A stretch of 32,662 bases of DNA from NCBI GenBank assembly GCA_023664775.1, contig JAMPEW010000033.1, forward strand, positions 1 through 32,662, in the 5' to 3' direction. The position numbers and the translations under genes were made by a program. Positions 15,055-22,678 of this stretch are shown here, one piece after another (positions within the stretch are counted from its first letter, which is position 1; each line of letters starts with the position of its first letter). Source of the stretch: Clostridium sp. GTDB taxonomy: Bacteria > Bacillota > Clostridia > Lachnospirales > Lachnospiraceae. Below the pieces are notes generated by a model. That model did not search any database. It saw only the letters and a program-made list of their open reading frames with translations, and was not told the origin of the DNA.

Positions 15055-15693
15055 ATGTTTAGAAGATTAAGAAAGCAAACATATATGACACTTTTGGGAA
15101 TTACGATGCTTGGCGGAGTATTATCAGCAGGAAAAGATGCAAGGGCAGAGGAACATTCAGGAGATAGCACGCCGAATGAAGTGGTGCTCGATGTAACAGG
15201 CATCACGTACAACATATCAGGCGAGGGTCCTTATGCAGTGGGATGTGCATTTGAGGTGCGCGGCGAGGAGCTGGACCTATCGGGCTTTTCCACAATATCA
15301 CCTGAGGAGGCATACGAGAGGATGCTTGCCATGGAGGCTAGCTACCCTACAGGTACTTCATGGACGAATGGTAATTCATATGCGTGGAGCTGTGGATGGT
15401 CAGCGGCAGGCTGTATGGGCTTTGCACATATGATAAGTGACGCCGCGTTTGGCGATGCTTCCTTTCGGACAATAGAAAATGACGGCAGCGGAAACATGTA
15501 TGATAAAATTAAGGTTGGGGACATTGTAAGAACGGATTACAACAGTCATTCCGTAATCGTCCTTGAAAAAAACAGTGACTACATAGTTGTTGCCGAGGGA
15601 AACTGGGGTGGTCAGGTTTTATGGGGAAGAACCATATCAAAGGATAAGATAAACGGTGATTGCGCTTATATCGAGACGAGGTATGGGGAGTAG
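15055..15693 (+). CDS. Secreted cysteine-peptidase-like (NlpC/CHAP-type) protein
   Basis: 212 residues with a signal peptide: basic MFRRLRKQ, a hydrophobic core, then cleavage after DARA (about residue 31). A single domain follows (about 78-210). It contains CGWSAAGCMGFAHMISDAAFG, NSHSVIVLE and VVAEGNWG, in the order Cys-His-polar of NlpC/P60, CHAP or related papain-like folds. Cys120 and His165 are the likely catalytic pair, with Glu181 or Asn183 as third residue. The start at 15055 has GAGGAG 7 nt upstream; an in-frame ATG at 15040 is less well placed. The next gene carries a paralogous domain with about half of residues identical by eye. The substrate could be peptidoglycan peptides or a surface protein; the family is not firmly identified. 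Confidence 0.7.
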   Translation: MFRRLRKQTYMTLLGITMLGGVLSAGKDARAEEHSGDSTPNEVVLDVTGITYNISGEGPYAVGCAFEVRGEELDLSGFSTISPEEAYERMLAMEASYPTGTSWTNGNSYAWSCGWSAAGCMGFAHMISDAAFGDASFRTIENDGSGNMYDKIKVGDIVRTDYNSHSVIVLEKNSDYIVVAEGNWGGQVLWGRTISKDKINGDCAYIETRYGE

Positions 15694-15737
15694 TTGTACA
15701 TATATTTTTGGGGCTCCGAATGACAGAATGTTACATA

Positions 15738-15766
15738 TTGCATTATAAATGAAATTATGTTAAATT
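15738..15766 (+). promoter_or_regulatory. Weak candidate promoter upstream of the 15834 gene
   Basis: TTGCAT and TAAATT lie 17 nt apart, with the same -35 hexamer as the promoter at 14969. The -10 matches at only four of six positions, so read-through from the upstream gene is an alternative. Confidence 0.3.
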
Positions 15767-15833
15767 ACTACATGGAAACAGATTATGTGATAAATATAAA
15801 TCCGATGTACAAAAGCAAAAAAGGAGAAGTGCT

Positions 15834-17336
15834 ATGCGAAAAAAGGCATTTGCAACTGTAATAACTTGTATTTTTTTATTTAGTTCATTAGGTGGCGGTT
15901 CTGTTAATGCAATGGAACTAATGACGGACACGGATGCTGCAATAGAACTGATGACAGAGACTGATGCTGCAATTGATGATGATTCTACGGGCGAAACAGA
16001 CAGTTATGTTGAAAGTGATATAGATGAGGTATTGGAAGACGAGTTTAATGTTTATGCAAGTTATTCTACAATATCTTCAGACGAGGCATATAATAGAATG
16101 ATTGCCATAATGCCGCAATATCCTACAGGAATGACTTGGACAAATGATAATTCTTATACGTGGAATTGTGGATGGCAAGCATGGGGGTGCATGGGCTTTG
16201 CGCACTTGGTAAGTGATGCGGCTTTTGGCAATGCGGGATTTCGCACATTAAGTGATATTAGTGGTGACTGGTTTGATGCCATAAGGGTTGGTGATGTTCT
16301 TAGAGTGCCGTCTAATCATTCGGTTACTGTGCTGCAGATATATGATGATTATGTAGTTGTTGCAGAGGGAAACGCTAGTAGCACGATTAGATGGGGCAGG
16401 ACAATCTCAAAGGATACTATTAATAGTGAATGTTCATATATTGAAACGAGATATGCGGCAGATGCCCAAACAATAACGATTAGTCCGGAGACGGGATACC
16501 GTCTGTGGATGGTGGATGTTGGACCAAGGTGTTTTGATATGGAAATTGGTGATACGTACAAATTTTCAGCAACGATAACACCGAAAAACAGTAATGCAAC
16601 TATTCAGTGGACATCCAGTAATCCGGATGTGGCAGAGGTTTCCCAAGACGGAACGATAACTGGAAAGTATGTAGGAAAAGCAGTAATAACAGCGACATAC
16701 ATGGAAGCAGGTGTGTCGTCTTCTTATGAGGTTAATGTTATGCTGCCATACTCTGTTCCAACTGGAATATTTTTTCTGAAAAATGATCATACGGGATATA
16801 TAGCAGGCATTACCACCACGAATGTATCACCAAAATTTGAAGTGGAATACAGTTGGTATGCCAAGAGGGAATATGAGGAAAATGAGGAGTGTATATCTGA
16901 TTGGACATACGATAATGAATGGTTGAATTGGACGCCTAAGAAATATGGAAATTATACCTTGATTGGAAAAACGAGGGTAGATGGTGACGATGAAACCATA
17001 GAGGAAGTCAGAACAGATATAAGCTACAGCCCTTACATTAAAGGAAAATGTCAGATGCCTTATACGGGAGAGGGCGGAGGATACCTTATTGGTTTTGAAA
17101 CGTATGATAATCCTGGTCAAAAATACAGATATGAGATTTTAATTCTTGACTGTACATTGCTTGCGGAGGGAAAGGATGCATGGATATATACGACTACACA
17201 ATGTGGTGTGGAAGAAGGAAATGCATTTTGGACAATATGGCAGCCTAAGTATGGCTACTATTGGACACTTTTCAGATTGTTTGATGAAGATGGCAATTTA
17301 ATAGATGAGCAATGCTATGGTTTTCAAAACATATAA
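15834..17336 (+). CDS. Secreted cysteine-peptidase-like protein with BIG2 domain and shared C-terminal module
   Basis: 500 residues. Order: signal peptide 1-26 (cleavage near SVNA); an acidic Thr/Asp stalk with two copies of ELMT(D/E)TDAAI (28-47); a cysteine-peptidase-like domain about 78-208 (Cys112 and Cys119 in CGWQAWGCMGFAH, His162 in NHSVTVL, VAEGN); a BIG2 immunoglobulin-like domain about 215-303 (ATITP, IQWTSSNPDVAEVSQDGTITG); and the shared C-terminal module 305-500. AGGAG stands 7 nt before the ATG. The permease gene starts only 22 nt after the stop, so this secreted protein is probably in the glycan-export operon. There is no LPXTG, SLH or dockerin sequence. It may act on the cell wall or on surface proteins while held by the C-terminal module. 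Confidence 0.75.
   Translation: MRKKAFATVITCIFLFSSLGGGSVNAMELMTDTDAAIELMTETDAAIDDDSTGETDSYVESDIDEVLEDEFNVYASYSTISSDEAYNRMIAIMPQYPTGMTWTNDNSYTWNCGWQAWGCMGFAHLVSDAAFGNAGFRTLSDISGDWFDAIRVGDVLRVPSNHSVTVLQIYDDYVVVAEGNASSTIRWGRTISKDTINSECSYIETRYAADAQTITISPETGYRLWMVDVGPRCFDMEIGDTYKFSATITPKNSNATIQWTSSNPDVAEVSQDGTITGKYVGKAVITATYMEAGVSSSYEVNVMLPYSVPTGIFFLKNDHTGYIAGITTTNVSPKFEVEYSWYAKREYEENEECISDWTYDNEWLNWTPKKYGNYTLIGKTRVDGDDETIEEVRTDISYSPYIKGKCQMPYTGEGGGYLIGFETYDNPGQKYRYEILILDCTLLAEGKDAWIYTTTQCGVEEGNAFWTIWQPKYGYYWTLFRLFDEDGNLIDEQCYGFQNI
16746..17333 (+). other. Shared C-terminal surface module, copy 1
   Basis: Residues 305-500 of the protein at 15834. First half: GIFFLKNDHTGYIAGITT, then YSWYAKREYE, NEWLNWTPKKYGNYTLIG. 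Second half: KGKCQMPYTGEGGGYLIG, YEILILDCTLLAEGKDAW, WTIWQPKYGYYWTLFR, IDEQCYGF. Cys406, Cys440 and Cys494 are shared with the other copies. This is the most divergent of the three in the first half. Confidence 0.85.
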
Positions 17337-17358
17337 GTAGAAAGTGAGTATTTTTTAA

Positions 17359-18186
17359 ATGAGCAAGAAAAAATCTCTGCTTAATATGGAGGTTATAAAG
17401 GATACAGGTAAAAATCTGATTTATGATAGAAAACTGATACTGAATTTGGCTAAAAATGATTTTAAAACAAAATATGCAGGGTCATATTTTGGGATATTTT
17501 GGGCATTTGTGCAGCCGATTATATTGATGCTTGTATACTGGTTTGCACTTGACATCGGACTAAGATCTGGGGATATGCTTGATTATCCGTTTGTGCTGTG
17601 GTTAATGTGTGGACTTGTACCTTGGTTTTTCTTTGCAGACGCATTTGGTTCAGGAGCCAATGCTCTTACAGAATATAGCTATCTCGTAAAAAAAGTTGTA
17701 TTTAAAATTGATATTCTGCCAATAGTAAAGGTAACATCTTCAATATTTGTGCATTTGATATTTGTTGTGCTTACTATAATACTGCATGCGTTCTATAGCT
17801 TCTATCCTGATTTATATACCCTTCAGGTGTTATATTATATTATATGCATGTTTGCGCTTTTAATTGCACTTGCATATATTACAAGTTCCATTATAATCTT
17901 CTTTAAGGATTTGAATCAGGTCATATCTATAATATTGCAGGTTGGAATATGGGCTACGCCTATTATGTGGAATGCGGTAAATATATCTCCTAAATTGAAT
18001 ACTGTGATGAAGATTAATCCAATATATTATATTGTAAATGGATTTAGAGACACCTTTTTAGACAAAATTTGGTTTTGGGAAAGACCGAGGTGGACGATTG
18101 GTTATTGGATTGGAGTTTTTATTTTGTATGTAGTGGGAAGAAATATATTTAAAAGGTTACAGGTTCACTTTGCAGATGTTTTATAA
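17359..18186 (+). CDS. ABC-2 type polysaccharide export permease (Wzm/TagG-like)
   Basis: 275-residue membrane protein with about six hydrophobic segments. It carries the family marks AKNDFKTKYAGSYFGIFWAFVQPI near the N-terminus, a central GLVPWFFFADA, and a C-terminal NPIYYIVNGFRD. Proteins of this type pair with an ATPase to export lipid-linked O-antigen, teichoic acid or other cell-wall glycan. The matching ATPase is two genes downstream. The ribosome binding site is weak (AAAGTGAG), and the gene starts 22 nt after the secreted protein at 15834, which suggests one transcript. Confidence 0.9.
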   Translation: MSKKKSLLNMEVIKDTGKNLIYDRKLILNLAKNDFKTKYAGSYFGIFWAFVQPIILMLVYWFALDIGLRSGDMLDYPFVLWLMCGLVPWFFFADAFGSGANALTEYSYLVKKVVFKIDILPIVKVTSSIFVHLIFVVLTIILHAFYSFYPDLYTLQVLYYIICMFALLIALAYITSSIIIFFKDLNQVISIILQVGIWATPIMWNAVNISPKLNTVMKINPIYYIVNGFRDTFLDKIWFWERPRWTIGYWIGVFILYVVGRNIFKRLQVHFADVL

Positions 18187-18206
18187 ATAATGAAAGGAAA
18201 TTGATA

Positions 18207-19037
18207 ATGAATATTTTAGTGACTGGAGCAAATGGATATATTGGAAGGCATGTTGTGGAAACTTTATTGGATATGGGACATCAGGTTAGTGTATCAGATA
18301 TATGTTATGACGATGTGGACAAAAGGGCGATAAAATATGATGTTGAGCTTTTTGGAGGAGATGTGGACATATATCAGAGGTTTGGTTGTCCGGATGTGTG
18401 CATACATTTGGCATGGAGAAACGGATTTGTCCACAATGATTTAAGTCATATCAATGATTTGCCTAAGCACTATGAATTTATAAAAAATATGATAGACGGA
18501 GGATTACGGCATATCGTAGTTATGAGCACAATGCATGAGGTTGGATATTGGGAAGGTGCCATTGATGAAAACACGCCGTGTAATCCAAGCTCTCTTTATG
18601 CTGTGGCTAAAAATACCTTGAGGCAGCTTACATTTCTTCTTGCAAAAGAAAAGGATATATGCTGTCAGTGGATACGAGGATATTATATTATAGGCGATGA
18701 TCTGAAAAATAACTCGATTTTCTCTAAGCTTGTTCTTGCGGAAAAAGATGGAAAAAAAGAATTTCCATTTACAACAGGCAAAAATAAATATGATTTTATA
18801 AGTGTAAATGAGCTTGCACAGCAGATTGCCGCAGTATCCCTGCAAACTGAGATTGATGGGATTATAAATTGCTGTTCGGGCATACCTATATCGCTTGCTG
18901 ATAAAGTTGAAGGATTTATAAAGGATAATAATTTCAACATAAAGTTAAAATATGGTGTGTTTCCTGACAGGGCATATGATTCGCCTGCTGTATGGGGAGA
19001 TGCAGCAAAGATAAAAAAAATCATGTTACAGAAATGA
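18207..19037 (+). CDS. Extended SDR, NAD-dependent sugar-nucleotide epimerase/reductase
   Basis: 276-residue Rossmann protein with TGANGYIG at the N-terminus, HLAW after the third strand, STMHE, and SLYAVAKN giving the catalytic Tyr131/Lys135. It is shorter than UDP-glucose epimerases and closer in size to dTDP-4-keto-6-deoxyhexose reductases. A product such as a deoxyhexose fits the setting, but the substrate cannot be read from sequence. The frame opens with a TTG at 18201, but AAAGGAAA is better placed for the ATG at 18207. It lies 20 nt after the permease gene and 24 nt before the ATPase gene, so it supplies the same glycan pathway. Confidence 0.8.
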   Translation: MNILVTGANGYIGRHVVETLLDMGHQVSVSDICYDDVDKRAIKYDVELFGGDVDIYQRFGCPDVCIHLAWRNGFVHNDLSHINDLPKHYEFIKNMIDGGLRHIVVMSTMHEVGYWEGAIDENTPCNPSSLYAVAKNTLRQLTFLLAKEKDICCQWIRGYYIIGDDLKNNSIFSKLVLAEKDGKKEFPFTTGKNKYDFISVNELAQQIAAVSLQTEIDGIINCCSGIPISLADKVEGFIKDNNFNIKLKYGVFPDRAYDSPAVWGDAAKIKKIMLQK

Positions 19038-19061
19038 ACCGTGAAAATTGGGGGATAAAAC

Positions 19062-20342
19062 ATGAGTGATATAGCTATAAGTGTTGATAAAGTGAGTAAG
19101 CTATATAAGCTATACGACAAGCCTTCCGACAGATTAAAGGAGACGTTGGGATTCACAAAAGAAAAAAAATACAGAGAGCATTTTGCACTTTCTGATGTGA
19201 GCTTTCATGTTAAGAAAGGTCAAACAGTAGGAATAATAGGTACGAACGGGTCGGGAAAATCAACTGTTTTGAAGATTATTACTGGTGTACTCAATCCGAC
19301 ATCAGGGAAAGTGGATATATCAGGCAGAATATCTGCTTTGCTGGAATTGGGAGCAGGATTCAATATGGAGTATACCGGAATAGAAAACATATATCTTAAC
19401 GGTACAATGATGGGCTATTCAAGAGAAGAAGTGGATGAAAAGCTACAGACCATTTTGGATTTTGCTGATATAGGTGATTTTGTAAAGCAACCGGTAAAAA
19501 CATATTCAAGTGGTATGTTTGTTCGGCTTGCTTTTGCTGTGGCAATTAACATTGATCCTGAGATTCTTATAGTTGATGAAGCACTGTCCGTGGGAGATGT
19601 ATTTTTTCAGGCGAAATGCTATCATAAGTTTACCGAATTTAAAAATGCGGGGAAAACCATATTGTTTGTAAGTCATGACCTTGGAAGCATTGCAAAATAT
19701 TGTGACAAGGTCATATTACTTAACAAGGGAATAAAGATGGCTGAGGGTGATCCCAAAGAGGTAATAGATTTGTATAAGCAGGTACTAGTTAGTAATGCTG
19801 AAAATCGGGACTTAGGTGAAACTGGCACTGCAATCAACGAAGAACAGAAGCTGACTGAGGATGGAGCAGCATGGAAGGAAAGTCTGATGCAAAATCCTAA
19901 TGCACTTGAGTATGGGAACAAATATGCACAAATTATTGATTTTGCAATTATAGATGATAAGGGGAGAATAACAAACAACATTCAAAAAAATACAGAATTT
20001 AAAATAAGAATGAAAGTTAAATTTAATAAGGATATCGAAGAACCCATTTTTGCATTTACAATAAAAGATTTGCAGGGAACAGACGTTACAGGCACCAATA
20101 CAATGTATGAGCTTTTAAATTTCGGCTTGGTTAAACATGACGAGGTAAAGGTTATAGAGTTTTCACAAAACATGAATTTGCAGGGAAAAAATTACCTTTT
20201 ATCTTTTGGATGCGTAGGCTATGAAAATAATGATTTTGTCGTATATAACAGACTGTATGATGTGTGTAATATTAATGTCATTTCTGATAAAAATACTGTG
20301 GGTTTTTATGATATGAATTCATCGGTAAAGGTTCTTTGTTAA
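19062..20342 (+). CDS. Polysaccharide export ABC ATPase with Wzt-type C-terminal domain
   Basis: 426 residues. ATPase domain about 1-245: Walker A GTNGSGKST (60-68), signature YSSGM (148-152), Walker B ILIVDE (168-173), switch His205. An extra C-terminal domain of about 145 residues (280-426) is beta-rich (IIDFAIIDDKGR, NTEFKIRMKVKF, IFAFTIKDLQG, YLLSFGC) and matches the Wzt C-terminal carbohydrate-binding type. In O9a and O8 antigen export this domain recognises the capped non-reducing end of the chain. GGGGG lies 7 nt before the ATG. It works with the permease two genes upstream. The presence of the Wzt domain is a reason to look for chain capping enzymes, and two candidates follow. Confidence 0.92.
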   Translation: MSDIAISVDKVSKLYKLYDKPSDRLKETLGFTKEKKYREHFALSDVSFHVKKGQTVGIIGTNGSGKSTVLKIITGVLNPTSGKVDISGRISALLELGAGFNMEYTGIENIYLNGTMMGYSREEVDEKLQTILDFADIGDFVKQPVKTYSSGMFVRLAFAVAINIDPEILIVDEALSVGDVFFQAKCYHKFTEFKNAGKTILFVSHDLGSIAKYCDKVILLNKGIKMAEGDPKEVIDLYKQVLVSNAENRDLGETGTAINEEQKLTEDGAAWKESLMQNPNALEYGNKYAQIIDFAIIDDKGRITNNIQKNTEFKIRMKVKFNKDIEEPIFAFTIKDLQGTDVTGTNTMYELLNFGLVKHDEVKVIEFSQNMNLQGKNYLLSFGCVGYENNDFVVYNRLYDVCNINVISDKNTVGFYDMNSSVKVLC

Positions 20343-20360
20343 TATGTGGAGGAATTTGGT

Positions 20361-21284
20361 TTGAAAAACAATACTGAATATGTAGGCAAAGTGATGCTTG
20401 ATTACGGGTTCTACGGAGGAACAGACCTATATGTTGATGGCTCTGAAGAGGAGCTTTTAGATATAGTAAAACAGTATGACAATAGTGAATATAATAGGGT
20501 TATTGCTGAGAAAAAAAAGTGGCCCATATTATATCATTTATCAAATCTGCGGGGGAATATAGTTGACTGTATTCCTTTTACGAAAAATGATAAAGTTTTG
20601 GAAATTGGTGCAGGCTGTGGTGCGATTACGGGTACTATTGCAAAAAAGGCAGGTAAAGTTGACTGTATCGAGTTATCAAGGATGAGAAGCCTTGTAAATG
20701 CAGAAAGAAATAAGCACATGGACAATATTGTTATAACAGTGGGAAATTTTCAGGACATCGAAAGAAAAATCACGGAAAAATATGATTATATAACATTGAT
20801 AGGTGTGTTGGAATATGCAGGTAAGTATATAGCTTCAGACAATCCGTATGAAGATTTCATAATAATGCTTAAAGATCATCTCAATGAGAATGGTAAAATC
20901 GTTTTAGCCATTGAGAATAAATATGGACTTAAATATTGGGCTGGCTGTCGGGAAGATCATTTGGGTACTTTTTTTTCAGGAATAGAAGGGTATGTTGATG
21001 TTTATGATGTGAGGACATTTTCTAAAAACGAACTGCAAAAAATCTTTGTTGATTGTGGGTTCAATGACGTTATGTTTTATTATCCTTATCCTGATTATAA
21101 ATTTCCTATAACAATATATTCTGACAGTTATCTGCCTAAAATAGGAGGCTTATCAAATAATATGAATAATTTTGACAGTGACAGAATGATGTTGTTTGAT
21201 GAGATGAAAGTATATGATAACCTGATTGCTGACGGAATGTTTGATTTTTTTTCAAATTCCTTTATGGTAATCGCAGGTCCTTAG
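20361..21284 (+). CDS. Class I SAM-dependent methyltransferase, putative glycan-capping
   Basis: 307 residues. The SAM-binding motif VLEIGAGCGAITG is at about 79-91, and the acidic loop CIELSRMRS at about 102-110; a C-terminal half of about 150 residues follows. Start choice: a GTG at 20346 overlaps the GGAGG itself, so the TTG at 20361, 8 nt after GGAGG, is preferred; no ATG is available. It starts 18 nt after the ATPase stop, and a kinase-like gene follows within 36 nt. By analogy with WbdD of E. coli O9a, it could methylate a terminal sugar or phosphate of the exported chain. The fold is clear; the substrate is inference. Confidence 0.8.
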   Translation: MKNNTEYVGKVMLDYGFYGGTDLYVDGSEEELLDIVKQYDNSEYNRVIAEKKKWPILYHLSNLRGNIVDCIPFTKNDKVLEIGAGCGAITGTIAKKAGKVDCIELSRMRSLVNAERNKHMDNIVITVGNFQDIERKITEKYDYITLIGVLEYAGKYIASDNPYEDFIIMLKDHLNENGKIVLAIENKYGLKYWAGCREDHLGTFFSGIEGYVDVYDVRTFSKNELQKIFVDCGFNDVMFYYPYPDYKFPITIYSDSYLPKIGGLSNNMNNFDSDRMMLFDEMKVYDNLIADGMFDFFSNSFMVIAGP

Positions 21285-21320
21285 CATAAGATGCCGTGAC
21301 ATCTGAATAAGAGGTGCAAT

Positions 21321-22676
21321 ATGCAAAAAATTATTTTTACAAAATATTCTAATGACAGAAACCCTGATTATAATATAAAAACGAGCATAATGGAAGATGG
21401 GAAAGGAAACAGATATGTTTATAAGACTGGTGTCTCCGATGGTGGAAAAAAGCATATCAGGAACATGTATGAAAATTCACGTAAGCTTCAGGAAGTGTTT
21501 TCTGACTCAATATTTGAAATAAATAAAAGCGAAATGAAGGATGACAACCTTTTGCTGGAATATGTGTATGGTGAAACGCTGGAAGAAACATTAGATAGAT
21601 ATCTTGCGTCAAAGAATTACGACGCATTTACTGCTCTGATAAAAAAATATGCATATGAGATGAGAAAAAATGCTGTGAACAAATTTGTTCCATGTGAGGA
21701 ATATTACAAGGTGTTTGGTAAGACTGCAGTTGATACGGCAAATTGTGGGGCAATGCTGCCTTGCGATATTGATCTGATTTTTCCTAATATTATTGATGCT
21801 GACGGAAAATGGACGATTCTTGATTACGAATGGGTATTTAACTTCGCCATTCCCGTTGATTTTGTGTTGTTCAGGGCAATTTATTATTATGATTTTCCGT
21901 GTAGGGCAAAATTGCTGGATGGTATTAATCTTTGTAAATTGTTAGAAATTGATGAGAAACTATATGATGTTTATAAAGCTATGGATGATGAATTTCAAAA
22001 TTATGTTTTTAATGGAAATATACCATTGTGGGAGCTTTATGGAAAATTCGGTAAGAAAGTCCATTTTGCAGGGGGACTACCGATGGAAAATGTGAAATAC
22101 AAAATAGAATGTATTAGGTTTTATGCGGACCATTATGTATCAGAATATATTGATATATTTCCTGACGAGAATGGAAAGGTAGCGGTTTATATAGATGTGG
22201 ATGAAAGTGTCCAAACACTTGCAGTAGATCCTGCAAGCTGCAGTTGTATTGTACATGTTGATAAGGCCTTGGGGATTGCAGATGATGAATATGAATTATT
22301 ATATGGCAATAACGGAGAATCGACAGACAATAAAACAATATACTTTAACCATGGTGATCCGAGGTTTTTGTTTGATGATTTTCACTCAGGCATAAAACAG
22401 ATATATTTTGAATTTCATATAAATTATATTGATAATGAAAGTAGCAACCATATATGCAAAATGATTGGTGATTTCAATGATATAAGATATAGTAATTTAA
22501 CGAAAGATTCATTAATTGCGGAACAGTCAGAAAATATGAAAACGCTCCGACAGGAACTTACGGAACAGTCAGAAAATGTGAAGGCACTCCAACAGGAACT
22601 TGAAAATATAAAAAATTCAACAAGTTGGAAAATAACTGAACCTATGAGGAATATAACAAAAAAGATAAGGAGATAG
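21321..22676 (+). CDS. Kinase-fold protein with C-terminal coiled coil, putative glycan kinase
   Basis: 451 residues. The N-terminal 200 residues follow the small-molecule/protein kinase plan: Lys35 in RYVYKTG, hinge-like LLLEYVYGET (about 77-86), catalytic loop DLIFPN with Asp151 and Asn156, and the metal-binding Asp168 in WTILDYEW. The His that usually precedes the catalytic Asp is replaced. A middle part (about 240-390) is unassigned. The C-terminal end is a coiled coil containing two copies of EQSENxKxLxQEL, then NSTSWKITEPMR, an ending common in surface-glycan enzymes. The AGAGGTG ribosome binding site is 4 nt from the ATG. Kinase, coiled coil and the neighbouring methyltransferase together resemble WbdD split in two. 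Activity is not proven by motifs alone. Confidence 0.65.
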   Translation: MQKIIFTKYSNDRNPDYNIKTSIMEDGKGNRYVYKTGVSDGGKKHIRNMYENSRKLQEVFSDSIFEINKSEMKDDNLLLEYVYGETLEETLDRYLASKNYDAFTALIKKYAYEMRKNAVNKFVPCEEYYKVFGKTAVDTANCGAMLPCDIDLIFPNIIDADGKWTILDYEWVFNFAIPVDFVLFRAIYYYDFPCRAKLLDGINLCKLLEIDEKLYDVYKAMDDEFQNYVFNGNIPLWELYGKFGKKVHFAGGLPMENVKYKIECIRFYADHYVSEYIDIFPDENGKVAVYIDVDESVQTLAVDPASCSCIVHVDKALGIADDEYELLYGNNGESTDNKTIYFNHGDPRFLFDDFHSGIKQIYFEFHINYIDNESSNHICKMIGDFNDIRYSNLTKDSLIAEQSENMKTLRQELTEQSENVKALQQELENIKNSTSWKITEPMRNITKKIRR

Positions 22677-22678
22677 TT

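Noticed and set aside
20346-20360. GTG start for the methyltransferase
   Set aside because: The GTG overlaps the GGAGG that best serves the TTG at 20361.
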